From Thiobacillus sp. UBA2597 (GTDB taxonomy: Bacteria; Pseudomonadota; Gammaproteobacteria; Burkholderiales; Thiobacillaceae): 35,658 nt of DNA. The translations under genes and the position numbers were made by a program. Each line of letters opens with the position of its first letter. The stretch's first letter is position 1. Positions 7,943 through 17,194 of this stretch are shown here, in pieces. The notes beneath the pieces were generated by a model. The model was not told the DNA's origin and made no database searches. It saw nothing but the letters and a program-made list of their open reading frames with translations. The stretch covers positions 1-35,658 of the forward strand of contig DDKN01000112.1 of NCBI GenBank assembly GCA_002339725.1. Reading direction: 5' to 3'.

Positions 7943-8377
7943 ATGGCATACAGTGACAAAGTTCTCGACCACTATGAAAACCCCCGCAACGTGGGTGCTT
8001 TCGACAAGAACGACGCGCATGTCGGTACCGGCATGGTCGGCGCACCGGCCTGTGGTGACGTGATGAAGCTGCAGATCAAGGTCAACGAACAGGGCATCAT
8101 CGAGGATGCCAAGTTCAAGACCTACGGCTGCGGTTCGGCCATCGCCTCGTCTTCCCTGGTCACCGAGTGGGTCAAGGGCAAGAGCCTGGACGAGGCCATG
8201 GCGATCAAAAACACCCAGATCGCCGAGGAGCTGGCCCTGCCGCCGGTGAAGATCCACTGCTCGATCCTGGCGGAGGATGCGATCAAGGCGGCCGTGGCCG
8301 ACTACAAGCAGAAGCATGGTCTGGCCGGCGCGGAATATACCGCCTGCCATCCGCCGGTTTCGGCGCAGGAGGCCTGA
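7943..8377 (+). CDS. iscU: Fe-S cluster scaffold IscU
   Basis: The scaffold on which [2Fe-2S] clusters are built from IscS sulfur and iron. The family fold runs from MAYSDKVLDHYENPRNVG. Ligands C37, D39, C63, H105 and C106 are present, and so is LPPVK (99-103), the recognition peptide of chaperone HscA. The protein is 144 residues against about 128 in E. coli. The extra C-terminal tail (about 129-144, GAEYTACHPPVSAQEA) carries an additional Cys (C135) and His. AAGGAGAAAG ahead of the ATG is a strong ribosome binding site. The stop codon is 2 nt from the iscA start. Confidence 0.97.
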   Translation: MAYSDKVLDHYENPRNVGAFDKNDAHVGTGMVGAPACGDVMKLQIKVNEQGIIEDAKFKTYGCGSAIASSSLVTEWVKGKSLDEAMAIKNTQIAEELALPPVKIHCSILAEDAIKAAVADYKQKHGLAGAEYTACHPPVSAQEA

Positions 8378-8379
8378 TC

Positions 8380-8703
8380 ATGGCGATCACCCTATCCGAA
8401 CGTGCCGCCAAGCATGTCAGCAACTTCCTGGCCAAACGCGGCAAGGGCCTGGGCGTCAAGCTCGGGGTGCGCACCTCGGGCTGTTCGGGCCTGGCCTACA
8501 AGCTGGAGTTCGCCGATGTCGAGGACCCGGAGGACATCAAGTTCGAAAGCCACGGCGTCACGGTCTATGTCGATCCCAAGAGCCTGGTCTATCTGGACGG
8601 CACCGAGCTGGATTTTGTCAAGGAGGGGTTGAACGAAGGCTTCAAGTTCAACAACCCCAACGTCAAAAACCAGTGCGGCTGCGGCGAGAGTTTCAACGTT
8701 TGA
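8380..8703 (+). CDS. iscA: A-type Fe-S carrier IscA
   Basis: A 107-residue carrier, the same length as E. coli IscA, which receives Fe-S clusters or iron and delivers them to apo-proteins, notably for [4Fe-4S] formation. The three conserved cysteines are visible: C35 in RTSGCSGLAY, and C99 and C101 in QCGCGESFNV at the C-terminus. The ATG at 8380 follows the iscU stop by 2 nt, suggesting coupled translation. A 74-nt spacer with a small inverted repeat separates it from hscB. Confidence 0.96.
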   Translation: MAITLSERAAKHVSNFLAKRGKGLGVKLGVRTSGCSGLAYKLEFADVEDPEDIKFESHGVTVYVDPKSLVYLDGTELDFVKEGLNEGFKFNNPNVKNQCGCGESFNV

Positions 8704-8713
8704 CGCCAGCCGT

Positions 8714-8760
8714 GGTCAGCCATCAGCACTCAGCCGAATAGGTTTTGCTGACCGCTGACC
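8714..8760. repeat. Short inverted and direct repeat in the iscA-hscB spacer
   Basis: GGTCAGC (8714-8720) is inverted at 8747-8753 and again at 8754-8760 (GCTGACC twice in tandem). GGCTGA recurs at 8767-8772. The spacer has no coding capacity. It could fold in the mRNA between iscA and hscB; a role in transcript processing is only a guess. Confidence 0.5.
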
Positions 8761-8777
8761 GCTGTTGGCTGATTGCC

Positions 8778-9305
8778 ATGCTGGATTTCAACCGCAACCA
8801 CTTCGAACTGTTCGGCCTCAAGCCCGGCTTCGCCATCGACGCCGGGGCGCTGGAACAGGCCTACCGCAGCATCCAGTCGGAAGTGCATCCGGACCGCTTC
8901 GCCCATGCCGGCGAGGCCGAGAAGCGCCTGTCGATGCAGTGGACCGCGCGGGTGAACGAGGCCTATGCCACGCTGCGCAAACCGTTCGAGCGGGCGCGCT
9001 ACCTGCTGGAGTTGCAGGGCATCGAGGCGCTGGACCCGAACAACACCCGGATGCCGGCCGATTTCCTGGTGCAGCAGATGGAATGGCGCGAGGCTTTGGC
9101 CGAGGCCCAGGCCGCCAAGGATTTGGCCGGCCTGCAGCGGCTGGAACAGGAGATGCGCCGGGTGGCCGACGGTTTGCAGGTGCAATTGGCGGCGCTGCTC
9201 GACGAGCGCCATGACTACGCCCAGGCGGCCGAGGTGCTGCGCCAATACCGCTTCATGGAAAAACTGCTGGCACAGATCGATGACGCCTACGAGGAGATCG
9301 AGTGA
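8778..9305 (+). CDS. hscB: Fe-S assembly co-chaperone HscB
   Basis: A J-domain protein that brings IscU to HscA and stimulates HscA ATPase. The 175-residue protein (E. coli 171) has the J-domain (about 7-75) with HPD at 37-39 in SEVHPDRFAHAG. It then has the helical C-terminal IscU-binding domain (about 90-175), including YLLELQGIEA and the closing MEKLLAQIDDAYEEIE. The ATG at 8778 gives MLDFNRNHFELFGL, the family start; 11 codons upstream in the same frame belong to the repeat spacer. An inverted repeat separates it from hscA. Confidence 0.95.
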   Translation: MLDFNRNHFELFGLKPGFAIDAGALEQAYRSIQSEVHPDRFAHAGEAEKRLSMQWTARVNEAYATLRKPFERARYLLELQGIEALDPNNTRMPADFLVQQMEWREALAEAQAAKDLAGLQRLEQEMRRVADGLQVQLAALLDERHDYAQAAEVLRQYRFMEKLLAQIDDAYEEIE

Positions 9306-9310
9306 GGCAT

Positions 9311-9359
9311 GAGGGGTGAGGCGTGTGACGGGGCTGCCCTGTCCGACGCCTCAGCCCTC
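9311..9359. repeat. Inverted repeat in the hscB-hscA spacer
   Basis: The arms GAGGGGTGAGGCGT (9311-9324) and ACGCCTCAGCCCTC (9346-9359) are complementary except at one of 14 positions, with a 21-nt loop. The GAGGC/GTGAGG unit is repetitive and resembles dispersed repeats in related genomes. It would form a strong hairpin in the isc transcript. There is no T-run after it, so it does not look like an intrinsic terminator. Confidence 0.65.
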
Positions 9360-9383
9360 ACGCTTAAACCCTTGATGAAAATT

Positions 9384-11252
9384 ATGGCTTTGCTGCAAAT
9401 CGCCGAACCCGGCCAGAGCACCGCGCCGCACGAACACCGCCTGGCGGTGGGCATCGACCTGGGCACGACCAATTCCCTGGTGGCCACGGTGCGCAACGGC
9501 ATCTCGGTCGTGATCAACGACGAGTATGGCCATCCCCTGTTGCCCTCGGTGGTGCACTACCAGGCCGACGGCACGGTGACGGTGGGTTACGAGGCACAGG
9601 CCCGGGGCAATGAAGACCCGCACAACACCATCGTCTCGGTCAAGCGCTTCATGGGGCGCGGCATCAAGGACATCCCGGACCTGGCGACCCTGCCCTACCA
9701 TTTCGTCGATGCCCCGGGCATGGTTCAGCTGAAGACGGCGGCGGGGGTGAAGAGCCCGGTCGAGGTCTCGGCCGAGATCCTCAAGGCGCTGAAGGCGCGG
9801 GCCGAGGCGGCCCTGGCCGGCGAACTGACCGGCGCGGTGATCACCGTGCCGGCCTACTTCGACGACGCCCAGCGCCAGGCGACCAAGGATGCCGCGCGCC
9901 TGGCCGGGCTCAACGTGCTGCGCCTGTTGAACGAACCGACTGCGGCGGCGATTGCCTACGGTCTCGACAACGCGGCCGAGGGTGTCTATGCCGTATACGA
10001 CCTGGGCGGCGGCACCTTCGACATCTCGATTCTGAAATTGACCAAGGGCGTGTTCGAGGTGCTGGCGACCAACGGCGACTCCGCCCTGGGCGGCGACGAT
10101 TTCGACCGCCGCATCTATTGCTGGATTCTGGAGCAGGCCGGGCTGGCCGCGATCGGCGACCATGACAAGCGCCTGCTGCTCACCCGCGCGCGCGAGGCCA
10201 AGGAGATGCTGACCGACCACCCGGTGGCCGACATCACGGCCATTCTGTCGTCCGGTCAGGTGGTCGATCTCAAGCTGACCGAGCAGGCCTTCCACGACAT
10301 GACCGAAAGCCTGGTCAACAAGACACTGCTGCCCACACGCAAGGCGCTGCGCGATGCCGGCCTGCAGCCGGCCGATATCAAGGGCGTGGTGATGGTCGGC
10401 GGTTCGACCCGGATGCCGCGCATCCAGGCCGCCGTGGGCGAATTCTTCGGCCAGACCCCGCTGACCAACCTGGACCCGGACAAGGTGGTGGCCCTGGGTG
10501 CCGCCATTCAGGCCAACGTGCTGGCCGGCAACCGTGCCGGCGACGACTGGTTGCTGCTCGACGTGGTACCGCTCTCGCTCGGCATCGAGACCATGGGCGG
10601 CCTGGTCGAGAAGATCATCCCGCGCAATTCCACCATCCCGACCGCCCGCGCCCAGGAGTTCACCACCTTCAAGGACGGCCAGACCGCGATGGCCATCCAC
10701 GTGGTGCAGGGCGAGCGGGAGCTGGTGAGCGAGTGCCGCTCGCTGGCCCGCTTCGAGCTGCGCGGCATTCCGCCCATGGTGGCGGGCGCGGCGCGCATCC
10801 GGGTCACCTTCCAGGTCGATGCCGATGGCCTGCTGGCGGTATCGGCGCGCGAGATGAGCAGCGGGGTCGAGGCCCATATCGAGGTCAAGCCCTCCTACGG
10901 CCTGACCGATGACGAGGTGGCGCGCATGCTACGCGATTCCTACGAGCATGCCCGCAGCGATGTCGAGGCGCGGCAGCTGGCCGAGCTCAAGGTCGATGGG
11001 CAGCGCCTGGTCGAGGCGACCGAGGCGGCCCTGGCCGAGGATGGCGAGGCCCTGCTCGATGCCCGGGAACGCGCGGCGATCGACGCCCTGTTGCAGGCCA
11101 TGCGCGAGGCCCTGCAGGGGGATGATGCCAAGGCGATCAAGCGCGCGCTGGAGGCGCTGAACCAGGGCACCGGCGACTTCGCCGCCCGGCGCATGGATGC
11201 CAGCGTCCGGCGCGCCCTGACCGGGCACAAGCTGGAAGAGCTCGATATCTGA
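9384..11252 (+). CDS. hscA: Fe-S assembly Hsp70 chaperone HscA
   Basis: A specialised Hsp70 that uses ATP to release the cluster from IscU, binding its LPPVK peptide. The 622-residue protein (E. coli 616) has the nucleotide-binding domain first, with VGIDLGTTNSLVATV, AVITVPAYFDDAQRQATKDA, VYDLGGGTFDIS and VVMVGGSTRMPRIQ. The substrate domain follows from about residue 390 (LLLDVVPLSLGIETMGG), then the helical lid. The ATG at 9384 gives MALLQIAEPG, matching the E. coli start; an ATG at 9375 (MKIMALL) is also possible. The frame further upstream runs through the repeat and is unlikely to be translated. Confidence 0.96.
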   Translation: MALLQIAEPGQSTAPHEHRLAVGIDLGTTNSLVATVRNGISVVINDEYGHPLLPSVVHYQADGTVTVGYEAQARGNEDPHNTIVSVKRFMGRGIKDIPDLATLPYHFVDAPGMVQLKTAAGVKSPVEVSAEILKALKARAEAALAGELTGAVITVPAYFDDAQRQATKDAARLAGLNVLRLLNEPTAAAIAYGLDNAAEGVYAVYDLGGGTFDISILKLTKGVFEVLATNGDSALGGDDFDRRIYCWILEQAGLAAIGDHDKRLLLTRAREAKEMLTDHPVADITAILSSGQVVDLKLTEQAFHDMTESLVNKTLLPTRKALRDAGLQPADIKGVVMVGGSTRMPRIQAAVGEFFGQTPLTNLDPDKVVALGAAIQANVLAGNRAGDDWLLLDVVPLSLGIETMGGLVEKIIPRNSTIPTARAQEFTTFKDGQTAMAIHVVQGERELVSECRSLARFELRGIPPMVAGAARIRVTFQVDADGLLAVSAREMSSGVEAHIEVKPSYGLTDDEVARMLRDSYEHARSDVEARQLAELKVDGQRLVEATEAALAEDGEALLDARERAAIDALLQAMREALQGDDAKAIKRALEALNQGTGDFAARRMDASVRRALTGHKLEELDI

Positions 11253-11264
11253 CAGGGGATGGCC

Positions 11265-12059
11265 ATGAGTGCGTTCGATGCCGATTTCATCCGTGGCCTG
11301 CAGGACAGGCTGAACCGTCACCCGATCTACGCCGCCCTGCAAACGATCGATGACCTCAAGGTGTTCATGCAGCACCATGTCTACTCAGTCTGGGACTTCA
11401 TGTCCCTGATCAAATACCTGCAGCACGCGGTGGCGCCGGCACGCTGGCCCTGGACGCCGGGGCCCGACGCCAGCGTCGCCCGCTTCATCAACGAGCTGGT
11501 GCTGGAAGAGGAGACCGACCAGGCAGCGCCGGGTGGCGACGGCTTTGCCAGTCACTTCGAGCTGTATCTGGGCGCCATGCGCGAGATCGGCGCCGATACC
11601 GCGCAGATGGAGCGCTTCGTCGCCACGGTCAGGCAGCAGGGCCTGGAGCCGGCCCTGCTCGGCACCGGCGTGCCCGAGCCGGCCCTGCGCTTTACCCGGG
11701 TGACCTTCGGCTTCATCGATTCCGGTCGGCCCCATGCGGTCGCCGCCGCCCTGGCTTTGGGGCGCGAGCATGTCATCCCGGCCATGTTCCGCGCCTTCCT
11801 CGCCCGCATGGCGGTGAGCGAGCAGGCGGCGCCGACTTTCCATTACTATCTCAACCGCCACATCCATCTGGACGAGGATTTCCATGCCCCGCTCAGCCTG
11901 CGCCTGCTCGACGCCCTGTGCGGCGGCGATGCCGGCAAGCAGGCCGAGGCGCAGGCCGCGGCGGTGCAGGCCATCGAGGCCCGCATCGCGTTCTGGGATG
12001 GCGTGTTGGCGCTGTTGCCGAGCCAGATTCAACAGAAGGAAGCTGTATGCCCCAATTGA
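11265..12059 (+). CDS. DUF3050 family protein, putative haem-oxygenase-like metalloprotein
   Basis: A 264-residue soluble protein recognised as DUF3050 from its motifs: FMQHHVYSVWDFMSLIKYLQ (about 35-54), FINELVLEEETD (about 74-85), SHFELYLGAM (96-105), LGREHVIP (165-172) and the histidine/acid cluster RHIHLDEDFHAP (198-209). The function of DUF3050 is not established. The helical pattern and the conserved E81-E83, H97, E168, H199, D203, D205 and H207 resemble the ligand layout of haem-oxygenase-like di-iron oxidases, so an Fe-dependent oxygenase or iron-handling role is possible but only inferred. It sits between hscA and fdx, where other isc operons have no gene. Its start lies 12 nt after the hscA stop, and its end overlaps fdx by 13 nt. 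AGGGG at 11254-11258 favours the ATG at 11265 over the one at 11259. Codon use looks like its neighbours. Confidence 0.85.
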   Translation: MSAFDADFIRGLQDRLNRHPIYAALQTIDDLKVFMQHHVYSVWDFMSLIKYLQHAVAPARWPWTPGPDASVARFINELVLEEETDQAAPGGDGFASHFELYLGAMREIGADTAQMERFVATVRQQGLEPALLGTGVPEPALRFTRVTFGFIDSGRPHAVAAALALGREHVIPAMFRAFLARMAVSEQAAPTFHYYLNRHIHLDEDFHAPLSLRLLDALCGGDAGKQAEAQAAAVQAIEARIAFWDGVLALLPSQIQQKEAVCPN

Positions 12060-12388
12060 TCGTCCTGCCGCACGAGGAACTCTGTCCGGACGGTGCCGTG
12101 ATCGAGGCCCAGAAGGGCGTCTCCATCTGCGACACCCTGCTGGACAACGGCATCGAGATCGAGCACGCCTGCGAAAAATCCTGCGCCTGCACGACCTGTC
12201 ATGTGGTGGTGCGCGAGGGCTATGATTCGCTTTCCGAACCGACCGAGGCCGAGGAGGACCTGCTCGACAAGGCCTGGGGTCTGGAGCCGACCTCCCGCCT
12301 GTCCTGCCAGGCCTTGGTCGGCAGCCAGGATCTGGTGATCGAGATTCCCAAGTACACCATCAACATGGTGAAGGAAGGAGGGCACTGA
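12047..12388 (+). CDS. fdx: ISC-type [2Fe-2S] ferredoxin Fdx
   Basis: An electron donor for Fe-S assembly, thought to reduce persulfide sulfur on the scaffold. The 113-residue protein (E. coli 111) has the adrenodoxin-type ligand pattern C42-x5-C48-x2-C51 in HACEKSCACTTCHVVV, with the fourth ligand C87 in RLSCQALV. The start, MPQLIVLPHEELCPDG, is the family start. The ATG at 12047 lies inside the end of the DUF3050 gene in another frame (13-nt overlap), with AAGGAAG just ahead as ribosome binding site. This suggests translational coupling of the two. Confidence 0.96.
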   Translation: MPQLIVLPHEELCPDGAVIEAQKGVSICDTLLDNGIEIEHACEKSCACTTCHVVVREGYDSLSEPTEAEEDLLDKAWGLEPTSRLSCQALVGSQDLVIEIPKYTINMVKEGGH

Positions 12389-12389
12389 G

Positions 12390-12584
12390 ATGCAGTGGAC
12401 CGACACCCTGGATATCGCGCTCGCCCTGGTCGAGCATCACCCCGATGTTGACCCGCAGTATGTGCGCTTCACCGACCTGCACCGCTGGGTGATGGAACTG
12501 CCCGGTTTCGAAGGCGACCCGAATCAATCGAACGAAAAGATCCTCGAGGCGATCCAGGCCGCCTGGATCGAAGAGGTCGACTGA
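12390..12584 (+). CDS. iscX: Fe-S assembly regulator IscX
   Basis: A 64-residue acidic protein (E. coli IscX 66) that binds iron and IscS and tunes the desulfurase. Family motifs MQWTDTLDIALALVE, VRFTDLHRWVMELPGFE and the C-terminal AAWIEEVD are present. It is the last isc gene and starts 1 nt after the fdx stop, with AAGGAGGG as a strong ribosome binding site. The next gene is convergent, and its stop codon lies 9 nt away. A small GAGCG/CGCTC dyad (12583-12595) spans the gap. Confidence 0.95.
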   Translation: MQWTDTLDIALALVEHHPDVDPQYVRFTDLHRWVMELPGFEGDPNQSNEKILEAIQAAWIEEVD

Positions 12585-12593
12585 GCGGCGCGC

Positions 12594-13556
12594 TCAAATA
12601 TTGATCCAGCGGCTCGCGGCCTCGAGCCGCTCGGTCATGGGCACCACGCCCGGGTTCTGGCAATGCAGCAGGGCGACGCTCCAGCGCCGCCGGTCGCGCC
12701 CGATCATGTCGACCAGGCGGATCTCGCGGCCTTGGCCCGGCTCACGCTTGATACCCATGTCATCGAGGTGGAGGGTGACCGGCTCCAGGCGCAGATACCT
12801 TTCGGGCTGCAACAGCACGGCATCCAGGTAATCGGCATAGCGACGCAGGTCGAGCTGCTCGGTGCTCGCGCGCAGCTGGGTCAGGGTCTCTTCCAACTCG
12901 GCCTGCAGGCGGCTGCGCTCAACGGCATCGGCCGTGTGCAGGCGCGCCATGAGTTCGCCCCGTTTCTGCTCGAGCGCCTGCTTGGCCTGTTTGAGCTGTT
13001 CGATGCGATCGGCCACCTGGCCCACCAGGCTGTCCAAAAAGCTTTCGGTCAGCAGCTCACGGGTCTCGGCCTCGCTCCGGCTGATGCTGGTCAGGGTGTG
13101 GTCGGAGAAGCAGACCGCGGTCTGCGGCACGTCATGGCGCACGGCATCGCCGATCATCTCCATCCCGAGCACGCCTTTTTCCCGCCGGCGCATGCCGACC
13201 ACGGCATAAAGCTGGCTGCCGATGCTGCAGCTATGCCCCTTGAGGTAGTCCTGCATGGCGCGGCTCAAGCAAAGCGCCGCCTGAAATTCGTCGGGCGAGG
13301 CGAAGATGGCGCGAATGAAGGGGTTTTTGGTGTAGGCCTCGCGGTTGATGTCGACCGGGCCCGGCACCTGTTGGGCCAGGTTGCGGGCATAGCGCAAGGC
13401 GTGCGCCACCGAGGCGCGATAGCGCTGGGGATAGCCGCCGGCGAGCTTGAGCCTGGGCTCGAGGCGGGCGATCACCCGTTCCACCGCGGCGTCGAGTTCA
13501 GGGTCGGCAGGGGCTGGCCGCAGGCCGGAGAACAGAGATTTCAGAAAGCCGGGCAT
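12594..13556 (-). CDS. Conserved-looking protein of unknown function with coiled coil
   Basis: A 320-residue protein that I do not recognise. It has no signal peptide or membrane span. The N-terminal half (20-160) is mixed helix/strand with sequences such as GHSCSIGSQLYAVVGMRRRE. Residues about 165-240 form a charged coiled coil (VADRIEQLKQAKQALEQKRGEL onward, key heptads of Leu/Ala). The C-terminal part (about 250-320) has predicted strands (YLRLEPVTLHLDDMGI, RRWSVALLHC). Coding is convincing: it is long, GC-rich with normal codon use, and has sensible hydrophobic spacing. It is convergent with iscX and on the same strand as, but 55 nt from, the AEC transporter gene, so a short operon with that gene is possible. 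Confidence 0.8.
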   Translation of the reverse strand: MPGFLKSLFSGLRPAPADPELDAAVERVIARLEPRLKLAGGYPQRYRASVAHALRYARNLAQQVPGPVDINREAYTKNPFIRAIFASPDEFQAALCLSRAMQDYLKGHSCSIGSQLYAVVGMRRREKGVLGMEMIGDAVRHDVPQTAVCFSDHTLTSISRSEAETRELLTESFLDSLVGQVADRIEQLKQAKQALEQKRGELMARLHTADAVERSRLQAELEETLTQLRASTEQLDLRRYADYLDAVLLQPERYLRLEPVTLHLDDMGIKREPGQGREIRLVDMIGRDRRRWSVALLHCQNPGVVPMTERLEAASRWINI

Positions 13557-13611
13557 GATGGGTTCGGTTCAGGCTGGGCTCACCGCATTATTCGGCGCTG
13601 TCAGGCAAAAG

Positions 13612-14568
13612 TCATCCCGCCGCATGCAGGAACCCGATCCAGAGCGGCAGGGTGAGCATGAACACCACGCTGCTCCAGGCCGCGGTGAGGGCGGCGGCCC
13701 GCACGTCGAGCCCGAAGCGGTCGGCGAAGGAGGCGGCCATGATCATGGTCGGCATCGCAGTCTCGATCACGGCGGCGGTCTGGGCGTCGCCCAAGGGGCC
13801 GATGAGGGAGCGGGCGAGCGCCCAGACCGCGAGTGGGCCGACCACGAGCTTCACCGCGACCGCGGCCAGGGTCTGCCGGCAGGGCTTGAGGTCACCCCAG
13901 GGGATGGACAGCCCCAGCGCGAACAGCATGATCGGGATGGTGGCCTGGCCCATGAACTTGGCCGCCTTCACCAGGGGCACGATGTCGATGCCGGCGAAGT
14001 TGACGGCGAAACCGAGCACGAAGCCCCAGACCGGTGGCAGCCGCAGCACGATGCGAAACAGGCTGACGCCGTGGTTGCCTTCGTGGCCCAGGCGGGTGGC
14101 GATCCAGACCCCCAGGGTCCAGAGCAGGGGGGTGCCGGCCAGCACGTCGGCGAAACCGGCATAGCTGCCGCCCTGGTCGCCATAGAGGAAGGTCAGGGTG
14201 GGATAGCCCATGAACAGGATGTTGCCGAACATGCCGGTGAGCAGGATGGCGGCCCGGGTCGGCCGTCTGACGTCGCGCCCGAGCGGCGAGTGGTAGAGCA
14301 GGAGATAAAGCAGGGCGCCGTTGATGAGAACCCCGCTGCCGACCAGCAGCGGCACGGTCAGCAGGTCCCAGCTGATCTCGGCCTGGGCGGCCAGGGCGAA
14401 CAGCAGGGTCGGGGCGAAGACGTCGACCACCAGCCGATTGAGCTGCACCCGCAATTGCGCCGCCGGTACCTCCGGCCGATAGCGGGCCCACAGGCCGCCG
14501 GCGGCGACCAAGAGCACGATGGGCAGCCAGACCTGGAGGAAGAGTTGGCGGAGGAATTCGGCGCTCAT
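13612..14568 (-). CDS. AEC-family (auxin efflux carrier-like) transporter
   Basis: A 318-residue integral membrane protein with about ten hydrophobic segments. These fall in two five-helix halves separated by a loop around residues 150-175, the fold of the AEC/PIN family. Typical segments include LPIVLLVAAGGLWA, the helix-breaking NILFMGYPTLTFLYG (about 115-130) and IETAMPTMIMAASFADRFGLD near the end. The last two resemble the crossing-point motifs of each half. Bacterial members export or exchange malate and other small organic acids. The substrate here cannot be told. It is upstream of the unrecognised coiled-coil gene and downstream of ntrC, all on the minus strand. Confidence 0.87.
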   Translation of the reverse strand: MSAEFLRQLFLQVWLPIVLLVAAGGLWARYRPEVPAAQLRVQLNRLVVDVFAPTLLFALAAQAEISWDLLTVPLLVGSGVLINGALLYLLLYHSPLGRDVRRPTRAAILLTGMFGNILFMGYPTLTFLYGDQGGSYAGFADVLAGTPLLWTLGVWIATRLGHEGNHGVSLFRIVLRLPPVWGFVLGFAVNFAGIDIVPLVKAAKFMGQATIPIMLFALGLSIPWGDLKPCRQTLAAVAVKLVVGPLAVWALARSLIGPLGDAQTAAVIETAMPTMIMAASFADRFGLDVRAAALTAAWSSVVFMLTLPLWIGFLHAAG

Positions 14569-14619
14569 GCCCCGATTGTAGCCGGCCGCCCTTGCCTGGG
14601 GCCGCCGGGGCCGGGCGAC

Positions 14620-16022
<1,403 letters not shown>

Positions 16023-16026
<4 letters not shown>

Positions 16027-17075
16027 GTGTTTTCCTGTGAACCGGGTTTGATCGGCAGCAAAATGGAAAAACAGGTATGCCCTGGCTCGCTTTCCATGTA
16101 GATGGCGCCCTCATGTCGCTGCACCAGGTTCTGCGCCAGGGTCAGCCCCAGTCCGGTGCCGCCGTCGCGGCCGGAGATGAGGGGGAAGAACAGCGTGTCG
16201 TGCAGCTCGGCCGGGATGCCCGGGCCGTTGTCGATGATCTCGATGCGCATGGCCAGCTTCCAGCGCTTCATGGCCAGGGTCACCTGCCGCGCGATGCGGG
16301 TGCGGAACTGGATGTCACCCTGGCCGTGCATGGCCTGGGCGGCGTTGCGGGCGATGTTGAGCATGGCCTGGATCAGCTGTTCGGGATCGGCCGCGATCTC
16401 GGGCAGGCTGAGGTCATAATCGCGCCGCACGCTCAGATTCGGAAACTCGGCCAGCAACAGGCTGCGCACCCGCTCGATCACCTCGTGGATGTTGACGCGC
16501 TGGATGTTCGGCCGCTTGGCCGGGGTCAGCATGCGATCGAGCAGACCTTGCAGGCGGTCGGTCTCCTTGATGATGACCTGGGTGTATTCGGCCAGATTGG
16601 GCGCGTCCAGCTCGGCCTCCAGCAATTGTGCGGCGCCGCGGATGCCGCCCAGGGGGTTGCGGATCTCGTGCGCCAGCTGGCGCAGCAGGGTCTGGCTGGC
16701 CTGGGCCTGGGCCAGGGCCTGCTCCTCGCGCGCGATCTTCATGCTGCCGCCGACCGGATGGAACTCGAGCACCGCGGCGCCGGCTTCGAACTCGAGCGGG
16801 GTCACGGTGCAGCTCAAGTGCAATTGATGGCCGTTGATCTGGACATTGAGTTCGTGCTCGGTGAAGCTGGCACCCTGGATCAGGGCGCTGTCCAGGGCCT
16901 TGAACAGGATCTTGTTCTGGCCGAACAGGTCGGCCAGCGGGCGGCCGAGGGCGTGATGGGCCGAGACGCCGAACATGTTCTCCGCGGCCGGGTTGATGTG
17001 GCGCATGACGCGTCCCTCATCCACCAGAATGACGGCGGTGGCGAGGATGTCGAGGCTGGGGGCGGCGTAATTCAT
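16023..17075 (-). CDS. ntrB: Nitrogen regulation sensor histidine kinase NtrB
   Basis: A cytoplasmic kinase/phosphatase that phosphorylates NtrC under nitrogen limitation, controlled by PII proteins. The 350-residue protein (E. coli NtrB 349) has an N-terminal PAS domain (about 5-105), then the dimerisation/phospho-transfer helix with H136 in LAHEIRNPLGG. The ATPase domain carries NIARNAAQAM (N box), IIDNGPGIP (G1) and GTGLGLTLAQ (G2). There is no membrane segment, as expected. The start at 17075 gives MNYAAPSLDILATAVILVDE. It is the first gene of the ntrBC pair; the glnA and DUF4124 genes lie upstream on the same strand. Confidence 0.96.
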
Positions 17076-17194
17076 CGGGCGGAGTTTGATCAGGGTATCC
17101 CTGATTGAGCAAAAAGCAGGCCAGCCAATCGGTCGGTGGTCAGCGGTCCGTTCATCCCGGGTGGCTGCCAGTGTGACCCGCCGGGCGCCGGCGC

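Noticed and set aside
9351..10877. Minus-strand open frame of 508 codons opposite hscA
   Set aside because: Antisense shadow of a strongly conserved chaperone gene.
17076..17194. Possible small gene or regulator site between ntrB and the DUF4124 gene
   Set aside because: No convincing open frame with a ribosome binding site and no recognisable site was seen in these 119 nt.
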